Shown one piece after another: positions 7,349-13,626 of a stretch of DNA of 13,626 nucleotides. The position numbers were made by a program, and so were the translations under genes. The DNA is from Burkholderiales bacterium (GTDB lineage: Bacteria; Pseudomonadota; Gammaproteobacteria; Burkholderiales; Burkholderiaceae_D), in the NCBI GenBank assembly GCA_028868455.1, contig JAGWUK010000022.1:1-13626 (forward strand), written 5' to 3'. The notes under the pieces are model-generated. The model ran no database searches. It was not told where the DNA came from and was given only the letters and a program-made list of their open reading frames with translations. Position 1 is the first letter of the stretch. Each line of letters starts with the position of its first letter.

Positions 7349-7966
7349 ATGACTATGACAGACTCCCGCCCAACGACACACCAGGATACCCGTGAACGCA
7401 TACTCGCGACGGGCGAGCAGTTGATACTTGGGCGCGGATTTTCTGCGATTGGCTTGAGTGAGATACTTTCGGCGGCGGAAGTTCCCAAAGGCTCGTTCTA
7501 TCACTATTTCCAGTCGAAAGAAGGCTTTGGCGTTGCCATGCTGGAACGCTATTTTGATACGTATCTTGCGCGTTGCGCGAAACTGTTTGCGCTGCATGAA
7601 CCTCCCATCCAGCAGCGCTTGTTGAGCTATTTTGATGGCTGGCGCCAGGTGGCCAACGATAGTGCTTGTCAGAATATGTGTCTGGCCGTGAAGCTGGCAG
7701 CAGAGGTGTCCGATTTGTCAGAGCTCATGCGGCAAGCCTTGAATCTGGGCATGCAGAGAATTATGGACCAGATTGCCGATGCATTGCGGCTGGCACAAGC
7801 CGAAGGTGCGTTGTCCACCACAGTTGATGCGCAGGAACTGGCGGAATCGCTGTATGGTATGTGGGTCGGAGCCTCTTTGCTGACCAAAGTGCAGCGTGAT
7901 ATCCGCCCGCTGAACTTGGCGTATCGGCAAACACAGGCACTGCTATGTAATGAATGTGCCTCTTGA
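7349..7966 (+). CDS. nemR: NemR, TetR-family electrophile/redox-sensing repressor
   Basis: A 205-residue TetR/AcrR-family repressor. The N-terminal helix-turn-helix (about 13-59) reads RERILATGEQLILGRGF, then GLSEIL, then VPKGSFYHYFQSKEGFG, closely matching E. coli NemR as I remember it, and VAMLER follows. In the ligand/sensor domain, MCLAVKLAAEV (110-120) aligns with the E. coli segment containing redox-sensing Cys106, making C111 the likely sensor; K180 (GASLLTK) aligns with the Lys175 that forms the sulfenamide bond. Other cysteines are C76, C107, C200 and C203. The start is ATG 7349, with a second in-frame ATG at 7355. Neither has a Shine-Dalgarno sequence, and the promoter predicts transcription starting at this ATG. 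The frame is open further upstream (ATG 7217), but that would place the promoter inside the gene. It probably represses itself and nemA, released by quinones, aldehydes, maleimides or HOCl. Confidence 0.92.
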   Translation: MTMTDSRPTTHQDTRERILATGEQLILGRGFSAIGLSEILSAAEVPKGSFYHYFQSKEGFGVAMLERYFDTYLARCAKLFALHEPPIQQRLLSYFDGWRQVANDSACQNMCLAVKLAAEVSDLSELMRQALNLGMQRIMDQIADALRLAQAEGALSTTVDAQELAESLYGMWVGASLLTKVQRDIRPLNLAYRQTQALLCNECAS

Positions 7967-7986
7967 GACAGAGAAGGAATCCGTTG

Positions 7987-8006
7987 GCAGCGCAATTCGG
8001 CGCTGC
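7987..8006 (+). other. Stem-loop in the nemR 3' region
   Basis: GCAGCGC (7987-7993) pairs perfectly with GCGCTGC (8000-8006) around a 6-nt loop. There is no following T tract, so it is not a terminator in itself. It lies 20 nt after the nemR stop and may protect or structure the 3' end of the transcript. Confidence 0.45.
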
Positions 8007-8135
8007 TGGCAAAGAAGTTGGCAGTAAGCATTCAGGGCGCGTGCGCAGTTGACTCGACAAGCCTGGCGGTGAGCAAGGGAAATGCTTATACGGCCGTCCT
8101 GTAAGTCCTGAAAGCAATGAATGAAAAAGCAAGAC

Positions 8136-8157
8136 ATGGGCAAATGCCCATTTTTTT
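8136..8157 (+). terminator. Rho-independent terminator of nemR
   Basis: ATGGGC (8136-8141) pairs with GCCCAT (8146-8151) around AAAT, followed by a run of seven T (8151-8157). This is a standard intrinsic terminator. It ends where the nemA -35 box begins, so nemR and nemA are separate transcripts rather than a read-through operon. Confidence 0.8.
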
Positions 8158-8185
8158 GAAACCCAAACTAGACGACCGGTCTAAT
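8156..8185 (+). promoter_or_regulatory. nemA promoter candidate (TTGAAA, 18-bp spacer, TCTAAT)
   Basis: A -35-like TTGAAA (8156-8161) overlaps the end of the preceding terminator T tract, and a -10-like TCTAAT (8180-8185) overlaps the right half of the operator. The spacer is 18 bp. The predicted start near 8192 leaves a leader of about 10 nt that still contains AGGA before the ATG. Confidence 0.55.
8167..8185 (+). promoter_or_regulatory. NemR operator, copy 2 (nemA promoter)
   Basis: An exact 19-bp copy of the operator at 7318-7336, with the TAGAC/GTCTA inverted repeat at 8169-8173 and 8179-8183. Identity ends abruptly at both sides, as expected for selected protein-binding sites rather than a recent duplication. 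It overlaps the nemA -10 box. Confidence 0.8.
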
Positions 8186-8201
8186 TTAAAAAGGAAATAG
8201 C

Positions 8202-9311
8202 ATGCCTAAGCATTTACTCTCCCCGATTACCGTTGGCAACCTGACACTCCCAAATCGCGTCGTCATGGCACCACTGACACGCTCACGCGCTGCGCAGCCT
8301 GGTGATGTACCGCGTGCATTAAACGTGGAATATTACACACAGCGTGCCAGCGCCGGCATGATTGTCACAGAAGCCAGTCAGATTTCACGTCAGGGTCAGG
8401 GCTACGCCTGGACTCCTGGCATCTACACCGATGCACAGGAAGCTGGCTGGAAAACCGTAGTCGATGCTGTTCATGCCAAAGGCGGACATATCGCCCTGCA
8501 ATTGTGGCACGTCGGCCGCATCTCCCATCCACTGCTGCAAGAAAACGGCGCTGCGCCGGTGGCGCCATCGGCGATTACTGCCGCCAACAGTCAGTGTTTC
8601 GTTGTCCAGCCGGATGGCACGCCAGCGAATATCCAGACGGGTGAACCACGCGCGCTGACACTGGAAGAAATTCCTGGCATCGTTGCACAATATCGTCAGG
8701 CGGTCGTCCGCGCTAAACGTGCAGGTTTCGACATGGTAGAAGTGCATGCGGCCAATGGTTATCTGTTGCAGCAATTCATGGCAACCAATAGCAATCAGCG
8801 CACCGACGCCTACGGTGGCAGCCTGGAAAATCGCGCGCGTCTGACGCTGGAAGCAGTGGACGCCGCAATTGCCGAAATCGGTGCCAGCCGTGTCGGTGTG
8901 CGTATTTCTCCGCATTTTTCTGCATTTGACATTGCCGACGCAGAAGCCGAACCGATGGCTTTGTATCTGGCCAAAGCCTTCAATGAACGCGGTATTGCCT
9001 ACTTGCATATCGCCGAACCGGACTGGGTTGGTGGTCCTGTACTGACCGAGGCTTTCCGCAAGGAATTGCGCGTTGCATTCAAGGGTACCATCATCTGCTG
9101 CGGTGGCTACACAGCCGCTGAAGCCGATGCGCTGATTATCAGCGGCCTGGCCGATGCAGTGGCGTTTGGACGTCCGTTTATTGCCAACCCTGATCTGGTC
9201 GCACGCTTTGCCGCTGGTGCTGAGTTGAATACACCAGACCGCAGCACCTTCTACGGCGGTGAAGAAAAGGGCTATACCGATTATCCGACGATGGAACAAG
9301 TCGCGGCGTAA
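8202..9311 (+). CDS. nemA: NemA-like Old Yellow Enzyme family FMN-dependent ene-reductase
   Basis: A 369-residue cytoplasmic flavoenzyme (family about 360-370) that reduces activated C=C bonds, and often nitro or nitrate-ester groups, using NADPH through FMN. It is a TIM barrel typical of OYE: NRVVMAPLTRSRA (18-30) includes T26, which tunes the flavin; ALQLWHVGRISHP (98-110) follows; VEVHAANGYLLQQF (179-192) holds the substrate-anchoring pair H182/N185 and the proton-donor-type Y187; then NQRTDAYGGSLENRARL (198-214) and the phosphate-binding GRPFIANPDLV (323-333). The start has an AAGGAA ribosome-binding site 5-6 nt upstream. Adjacency to nemR and the shared operator support the NemA assignment (N-ethylmaleimide reductase) over other OYE members such as xenobiotic reductases, though substrate preference cannot be read from sequence. 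It is probably induced by electrophile stress. Confidence 0.93.
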   Translation: MPKHLLSPITVGNLTLPNRVVMAPLTRSRAAQPGDVPRALNVEYYTQRASAGMIVTEASQISRQGQGYAWTPGIYTDAQEAGWKTVVDAVHAKGGHIALQLWHVGRISHPLLQENGAAPVAPSAITAANSQCFVVQPDGTPANIQTGEPRALTLEEIPGIVAQYRQAVVRAKRAGFDMVEVHAANGYLLQQFMATNSNQRTDAYGGSLENRARLTLEAVDAAIAEIGASRVGVRISPHFSAFDIADAEAEPMALYLAKAFNERGIAYLHIAEPDWVGGPVLTEAFRKELRVAFKGTIICCGGYTAAEADALIISGLADAVAFGRPFIANPDLVARFAAGAELNTPDRSTFYGGEEKGYTDYPTMEQVAA

Positions 9312-9366
9312 TACCTTGCATGTCGTCTGAGCTGCGCCGCCAGGGCCAGCCAGCGATATCTTCCAG

Positions 9367-9408
9367 AAGCAGCAAATCCGGCACATCGCTGGGCTTGCTG
9401 CTTTTTTT
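9367..9408 (+). terminator. Rho-independent terminator of nemA
   Basis: AAGCAGCAA (9367-9375) pairs perfectly over 9 bp with TTGCTGCTT (9395-9403) around a 19-nt loop, and a run of seven T (9402-9408) follows. It lies 56 nt after the nemA stop. The convergent kinase gene also ends nearby, but the stem is not followed by a T run on its strand. Confidence 0.85.
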
Positions 9409-9442
9409 GTTGGACGGAGAGCAAAGCCCCGGTGACTCGCCG

Positions 9443-10810
9443 TCAGTCCGGCAGCACCAGCGTGACGGTAATACCGGTGCCGTCATGCCGGTTACTCAGC
9501 ATGATACGACCGCCGTGCGCCTCGATGATTTCGCGTGCCAGAGCCAAGCCCAGTCCGGTGCCGCTGCGCTTGGTGGAGTAAAACGGCACCAGTGCGTTGG
9601 CCATGACGGTATCGCTCATGCCGCTGCCCCTGTCCATGATGTCGATACGCACGCCGTCATGGATGCGGCGCACCGACAGCGCCACGTCCGACGCGGGCGA
9701 CCCTGATTCATGCGCATTTTTGAGCAAATTCAATAAAGTCTGCTCCATCTGCGCGCGATCAAATTGCGGAGCTTCTTCCGGCAAGTTGCCGCGCAACTGA
9801 AAACTGATCTGTGATTGCAGTGCCGCGACAAAATCGGGCCAGGGCGTGCGTTCCAGACGCGGATTGGGCAATTTGGCGAACTGGGCGTAACCGTGGATAA
9901 AACCTTCCAGATGCCGCGTGCGTTCTTCGATGGTGGCCAGAATTTCCGGCAGTCTGGCGGTCTGGCCACGCCGTATCAGCTCTGCGCCGGAATTGGCCAG
10001 CGAGGCGACCGGTGCCAGCGAATTGTTCAGTTCATGACTGATGACGCGGATCACTTTTTTCCAGGTCTGAACTTCCTGACGGCGCAGTTCCGTCGTCAGG
10101 TGACGCAACAGCAGCAATTCATGACGTCGGCCATTCAAAGTAAAATGCCGGCGCGCCAGATGGTACACCTCGTCTTCGAACTCGGAAGGGCGCACTTGTG
10201 AACCATCCTCAGCAACATGGCGTTCTTGCGCAGTAACGGTGAACAGACCATCGCCTTCTTGCGCCACGGCGTCACGCAACGATTGCGACACATGCGACAG
10301 GATGTTTTCCAGAGTGTGGCCTTCGAGTTTTCTGCCATGATTCAACAATTGTCTGGCCGCGATGTTGGCAAATACGATGGGGCCGCCTTCGACAATCAGC
10401 AGCATCGCCACCGGCGTGTTTTGTAACATCGTATCAAGCAGCAATTCGCGTTGTACCAGATCGAGTCGCTGATCACGCAGGACCTGCCCCAGAGCATTAT
10501 GGGCGGCCACCAGCTCGGCCAGTTCGTCGCGCCTGTCCCAATGCACGCCGAACGAATAATCGCCATCCTGATAACTGAGCACAGTGCCGTTCAGTGCGCG
10601 AAACAAGGCCAGCACATCACCCAATTGCTGGCGCACGGCAATGATCGTGATTGGCAACATGATGGCTGCGACAACCAGATACACCAGCAACGTCTGACCG
10701 ACAAACAGATGTTGCAGCACCAGATTCAACAGCAGCGCCGCCGCGATAAGACCAGCACTCATCAGTACAAAACGGCTGGTCAGCGACCATCCTTGCGTGA
10801 AATAGCGCAT
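9443..10810 (-). CDS. PAS-containing sensor histidine kinase (NtrY-like)
   Basis: A 455-residue inner-membrane kinase that should phosphorylate the regulator encoded just upstream. Two hydrophobic segments (about 12-36 and 38-60) are separated by only a few residues, so there is essentially no periplasmic sensor domain. A HAMP-like linker follows (about 61-115), then a PAS domain beginning near 124 (MLQNTPVAMLLI). The dimerisation/phosphorylation box is VISHELNNSLAPV with phospho-acceptor H259. The ATPase domain has an N box NLLKNAHES (361-369), G1 DRGSGM (393-398), an F box FYSTK (410-414) and G2 GTGLGLA (417-423). HELNNSLAP is typical of kinases paired with NtrC-type regulators. The start lies 3 nt after the regulator stop, in the same frame, with a GGGG sequence inside the preceding gene, so translation is probably coupled. 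The signal is unknown; the neighbouring ABC permease suggests envelope or drug stress. Confidence 0.93.
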   Translation of the reverse strand: MRYFTQGWSLTSRFVLMSAGLIAAALLLNLVLQHLFVGQTLLVYLVVAAIMLPITIIAVRQQLGDVLALFRALNGTVLSYQDGDYSFGVHWDRRDELAELVAAHNALGQVLRDQRLDLVQRELLLDTMLQNTPVAMLLIVEGGPIVFANIAARQLLNHGRKLEGHTLENILSHVSQSLRDAVAQEGDGLFTVTAQERHVAEDGSQVRPSEFEDEVYHLARRHFTLNGRRHELLLLRHLTTELRRQEVQTWKKVIRVISHELNNSLAPVASLANSGAELIRRGQTARLPEILATIEERTRHLEGFIHGYAQFAKLPNPRLERTPWPDFVAALQSQISFQLRGNLPEEAPQFDRAQMEQTLLNLLKNAHESGSPASDVALSVRRIHDGVRIDIMDRGSGMSDTVMANALVPFYSTKRSGTGLGLALAREIIEAHGGRIMLSNRHDGTGITVTLVLPD

Positions 10811-10813
10811 GCT

Positions 10814-12175
10814 TTACCCCGTGCGGCTGATACCCAGCCTGTCCATGCGACGGTACAAGGATTGCCTGCTCAAGCCCAGCTGCGCCGCCGCTTGCGCGAT
10901 CACGCCACCGGCTTTTTGCAGGGCCTGCTCTATCGTTTCGCGATCCGGCTCAGCATCATTGGCGGACAAGACATGGCCGTTGCCGCCTGTTGCGACGCCG
11001 GGCGCCGGTAGCGCGAGATCGTCAACGGAGATCGTATCACCGCGCGCCAGCAGATTGGCACGCTGCATAACGTTCTTGAGTTCGCGCACATTGCCCGGCC
11101 AGCCGTGTTGCACGAGCGCGCATTTGGCCTGCGCCTGCAGGCGTTTGCCGGGATCGAGGAAGGATTCGGCCAGCGGCAAGATATCATCGGGGCGCTCCGC
11201 CAGCGCTGGCAAGGTCAGTTGTATGACGTTCAGCCGGTAATACAAATCCTCGCGAAATTGCCCGGCCCTGATCATCGCGGGCAAATCCGCATTGGTGGCG
11301 CTGATAACGCGCACCTTGACCTGCCGTTCGCGATTGGAGCCCAGTCGTTCAAAGCGTCCGGTCTCCAGCACGCGCAATAATTTCATTTGTCCGGCCAGCG
11401 GCAGATTGCCGATCTCATCCAGAAACAAGGTTCCGCCGTCAGCAGCTTCAAATTTGCCTTCGCGCGCCCTGGCGGCACCGGTATAGGCACCGGCTTCGGC
11501 GCCGAATAATTCGGCTTCGATCAATTCTGCGGGCAAGGCACCGCAATTCAAAATCACAAATGGCCCGTCGCGCACGCTGGAATTGCGCTGGATAATTTCG
11601 GCAATGCGCTCCTTGCCGGCACCATTCGGGCCGGTGATCAAGACCGAGATATCGGCACGCGCAATCTGGCACGCGATTTCCAGTATTTTTTTGGTGGTAT
11701 TGTCTTGCCAGATCAGACCGCATAAATCGTAATGCGTTTCGAGCTCGCGCTTTTGCTGGCGCTCACGTTGCACATGCCTGAGCAAGGCGCGATTGACTTG
11801 TCCCAGCTCGATCAGGTTTTGCACGGTCGCGATCAGGCGCTGATCGTTCCATGGTTTGGCCAGATAATCGGCAGCGCCCGCCTTGATCAGATCAACGGCG
11901 GCATCCAGATGCGTCCATGCCGTCAGCAAAATCACCGGCATGTCTGGATGCCGTGCGCGAATGCTCTGGAACAGCGCCACACCTTCTTCGCCGGACGTGG
12001 TATCGGCACTGAAATTCATATCCTGTATCACCAGATCGATATTCGCCTGCTGCAACAGACGCAAGCCTTCTTCGGGATCATGGGCGATCACGGCGTCGAT
12101 GTCGTTCAGCGACAGCAACACTTCAAGCGCAACGGCAACGGGATGATGGTCATCAATGATCAATACAGTGGGCAT
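10814..12175 (-). CDS. NtrC-family sigma-54-dependent response regulator
   Basis: A 453-residue regulator with three domains. The receiver (1-120) has acidic D8/D9, phospho-acceptor D52, T85 and K107. The AAA+ sigma-54 activation domain (about 150-370) has Walker A GPNGAGKE (182-189, against the usual GESGTGKE), the sigma-54 contact loop GAYTGA (229-234, Tyr instead of the common Phe), Walker B GGTLFLDE (247-254) and R308/R314 in the region of the arginine fingers. The C-terminus (about 411-449) is a Fis-type helix-turn-helix (AAAQLGLSRQSLYRRM). It is expected to form an ATP-hydrolysing oligomer that remodels sigma-54 RNA polymerase at target promoters, probably including the adjacent ABC transporter genes. 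The ATG at 12175 has a modest GGCGAG sequence upstream. The kinase gene follows directly, making a two-gene operon. Confidence 0.94.
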   Translation of the reverse strand: MPTVLIIDDHHPVAVALEVLLSLNDIDAVIAHDPEEGLRLLQQANIDLVIQDMNFSADTTSGEEGVALFQSIRARHPDMPVILLTAWTHLDAAVDLIKAGAADYLAKPWNDQRLIATVQNLIELGQVNRALLRHVQRERQQKRELETHYDLCGLIWQDNTTKKILEIACQIARADISVLITGPNGAGKERIAEIIQRNSSVRDGPFVILNCGALPAELIEAELFGAEAGAYTGAARAREGKFEAADGGTLFLDEIGNLPLAGQMKLLRVLETGRFERLGSNRERQVKVRVISATNADLPAMIRAGQFREDLYYRLNVIQLTLPALAERPDDILPLAESFLDPGKRLQAQAKCALVQHGWPGNVRELKNVMQRANLLARGDTISVDDLALPAPGVATGGNGHVLSANDAEPDRETIEQALQKAGGVIAQAAAQLGLSRQSLYRRMDRLGISRTG

Positions 12176-12195
12176 AGTCTCGCCAGAGAAAAATC

Positions 12196-12293
12196 AAAAA
12201 CATGACATGCCCAGCACGCACTATCCATGCGGGTTTCCGAAGCAATTGGCCGGAAATGCGCATGGATAGTGGGCGCTGGGCATGCCGCTTTTT
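12196..12293. terminator. Long palindrome with flanking A and T tracts (possible bidirectional terminator)
   Basis: Two 36-bp arms (12204-12239 and 12251-12286) are inverted copies with 31 matches of 36, separated by an 11-nt loop. AAAAA (12196-12200) lies on the left and TTTTT (12289-12293) on the right, so on either strand the stem is followed by T residues. On the minus strand it lies between the permease stop and the regulator start and would act as a terminator or attenuator. The stem is far longer than an ordinary terminator, so it may instead be a REP-like repeat or an RNA-stability element. Confidence 0.6.
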
Positions 12294-12423
12294 AAAATGC
12301 AAAATTAACGCAAAACGGCTTCATCCTGATACGACCAGGAACGACAATATCGCTGCAGCAGTTTTGCGTACACCCGAATGCTATCTAAACCCCGACAGCC
12401 AACGCGCGCGCATGACGACGTCA

Positions 12424-12439
12424 CGCGCTGGCAGTGCCA
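12424..12439 (-). promoter_or_regulatory. Weak sigma-54 (-24/-12) promoter candidate upstream of the regulator
   Basis: On the minus strand TGGCACTGCCAGCGCG has a perfect TGGCAC -24 element and a GC dinucleotide at the correct 10-nt spacing, but the -12 element is GCGCG rather than TTGCA. It begins 1 nt after the permease stop codon and lies about 250 nt before the regulator gene, which encodes a sigma-54 activator. This could mean autoregulation, but the match is partial. Confidence 0.25.
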
Positions 12440-12440
12440 T

Positions 12441-13626
12441 TCAGATGCCGCGGGTTGCCGTTGCCGGCGGCGTACTTGCAGCACGCCAGGCGGGTGCATA
12501 CACCGCCAGCAAACCCAACGTCCAGAAAACCAGCGGTGCAATCAATAAATAATGCAATGGCAGTTTACTCAATTCAAACTGACTCACCAACAATTGATTC
12601 AGCGCCAGACTCAACGCCAGGCCAACGACGATACCACCGGTCGTGATCAGCAGGTTTTCGGTGAAGAAATACCGCAGCACATCGACCTTACGTGCGCCCA
12701 GGGCACGACGCACGCCAATCTGCTTGCGCCTTTGCGCCACCCACAAGGTACTCATGCCGACAATGCCGCTGGCCGTCACGATGATCAGCAAGGAGCAAAC
12801 AGCTATCAACATCCAGGCCAGCCCCTTTTCGCTGCGATAGCAATCCTGTCTGTGCTGCTCGACGGTGCGCATCTGAATATTCAAAGGTGCAGACGATGCT
12901 TTACGCAAGGCTTCACTTGCAGCATTCATCACCCGATCACGCTGCCCGGGTGCGGCTCTGATCGTGTAGCCAGAATACGGATCGTTAGCAAGACGCACTG
13001 GTATCAACGTGGAAAACTCACCTGTATCCCCGGGACGCGGGAACGCCGTCTGCAAGCGTTCCACCACGCCAACGATATGCGCAGCGCTGGCATCCGAACC
13101 GGTGCCAAAGTAAAACACCTTGCCAAGAAATTGGCTCTCACCGGGGTATAACTTGCGCGCCAGCGCCTGAGTGATGATGACCGGATCGGGAAAGTCTTTG
13201 TCCTTTTCCTGATCCAGCTCCTGAATTTCCTCAGGCAAAAAATCCCTGCCCTGCACCAGCTTCAATCCCCAGGTCTGTATCAAAGATCCTGGTGATAGAT
13301 AAAAGGAACTGATCACCGTTGCAGTGGCCTGTTTTCTGTCTACTGCCAATCCTGTATTACTACCCGAACGCGACATCGGCGAAGAATTGGTGCGCGCTAC
13401 CGACACCACGCCTGGTACCGCGCGCAGCGTCGCCTCTTCCTGTTTTTGCACCGCGAACTGGTCTTCCGGCCCGCCCCAGCGATGGTTGCTGACGTCCAGC
13501 CTGAACACCTGCTCTTCGTTAGCGATACCGCTCGGTCGCGCTGCCAGATCCAGACGCAATTGCACGATATAAATCGCATTGACCAAAATCGCCAGACTCA
13601 GCGCGATCTGGATCGCGACCAGCAAA
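12441..13626 (-). CDS. ABC transporter permease, MacB/FtsX family, lacking its extreme N-terminus
   Basis: Open from the right edge to a TGA at 12443-12441, giving 394 readable residues. A first transmembrane helix (about 2-21) is followed by a large periplasmic MacB-PCD-like domain (about 25-265), then three C-terminal helices (about 268-292, 323-346 and 357-379). The FtsX-domain motif RRKQIGVRRALGARKVDVLR (299-318) and the terminus PAWRAASTPPATATRGI are typical of MacB-like permeases, which move substrates from the periplasm outward through mechanotransmission rather than transport across the inner membrane. The first readable codons encode part of a helix and no plausible start with ribosome-binding site is present, so an estimated 15-30 residues lie beyond the window. 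Expected partners outside the window are an ABC ATPase, a periplasmic adaptor and a second permease. The downstream two-component genes suggest linked control. The substrate is unknown. Confidence 0.9.
   Translation of the reverse strand, partial: LLVAIQIALSLAILVNAIYIVQLRLDLAARPSGIANEEQVFRLDVSNHRWGGPEDQFAVQKQEEATLRAVPGVVSVARTNSSPMSRSGSNTGLAVDRKQATATVISSFYLSPGSLIQTWGLKLVQGRDFLPEEIQELDQEKDKDFPDPVIITQALARKLYPGESQFLGKVFYFGTGSDASAAHIVGVVERLQTAFPRPGDTGEFSTLIPVRLANDPYSGYTIRAAPGQRDRVMNAASEALRKASSAPLNIQMRTVEQHRQDCYRSEKGLAWMLIAVCSLLIIVTASGIVGMSTLWVAQRRKQIGVRRALGARKVDVLRYFFTENLLITTGGIVVGLALSLALNQLLVSQFELSKLPLHYLLIAPLVFWTLGLLAVYAPAWRAASTPPATATRGI

Larger units (their letters stand above)
12176..12440. 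other. Intergenic region between the ABC permease and the response regulator
   Basis: This 265-bp gap holds the 83-bp palindrome described separately and, at its right edge, a sigma-54-like candidate. The part from 12294 to about 12420 shows no gene or clear motif. Confidence 0.5.

Noticed and set aside
8385..9386. 333-codon open frame on the minus strand opposite nemA
   Set aside because: It lies antisense to a clear Old Yellow Enzyme gene, its protein resembles no family, and it is Cys/His/Arg-rich in the way typical of antisense frames.
12381..12440. 19-codon frame starting with the ATG right after the permease stop
   Set aside because: It is very short, has no ribosome-binding site of note, and its residues look like random GC-rich sequence.

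Overview
The window looks like chromosomal DNA of a Gram-negative proteobacterium, most likely a betaproteobacterium of the Oxalobacteraceae type. This is an inference from moderate GC content, a PrkA-YeaH-SpoVR gene block, a NemR/NemA pair and an NtrC-type two-component system beside an FtsX-like ABC permease. No rRNA, tRNA, CRISPR array, prophage gene or intact transposase was seen.

Layout. (1) Positions 1-4018, all minus strand: prkA (yeaG), yeaH and the N-terminal half of spoVR (running off the left edge). These form a stress and stationary-phase block read in the order prkA > yeaH > spoVR. A 388-bp gap upstream of prkA holds a sigma-S-like -10 candidate and a weak terminator for the next gene. 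(2) Positions 4407-6713, minus strand: a six-TM PAS-GGDEF-EAL protein. Its cyclase motif is destroyed and its EAL motifs are intact, so it is probably a c-di-GMP phosphodiesterase. (3) Positions 6714-7348: a 635-bp non-coding stretch with a 100-bp element bounded by 25-bp imperfect terminal inverted repeats, followed by phased A/T tracts leading into the nemR promoter. (4) Positions 7349-9311, plus strand: nemR, a TetR-family electrophile-sensing repressor, and nemA, an Old Yellow Enzyme ene-reductase. The same 19-bp operator lies in both promoters. nemR appears to have a leaderless mRNA, and a terminator separates the two genes. (5) Positions 9443-12175, minus strand: an NtrC-like sigma-54 response regulator followed 3 nt later by a PAS-containing histidine kinase. 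(6) Positions 12176-12440: an intergenic region with an 83-bp near-perfect palindrome flanked by A and T tracts. (7) Positions 12441-13626, minus strand: a 5'-truncated MacB/FtsX-like ABC transporter permease.

How the parts may work together. NemR probably represses its own gene and nemA until reactive electrophiles (quinones, aldehydes, hypochlorous acid, maleimides) modify its conserved cysteine. The permease, regulator and kinase look like one export and envelope-response locus, with the palindrome separating transporter from regulator transcription. The PrkA block and the membrane phosphodiesterase are adjacent but separated by a long gap and are probably regulated independently.

No clearly unprecedented multi-gene system is visible. 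The most interesting signals are non-coding: the duplicated NemR operator with a leaderless repressor mRNA, the 100-bp inverted-repeat element and the 83-bp palindrome.
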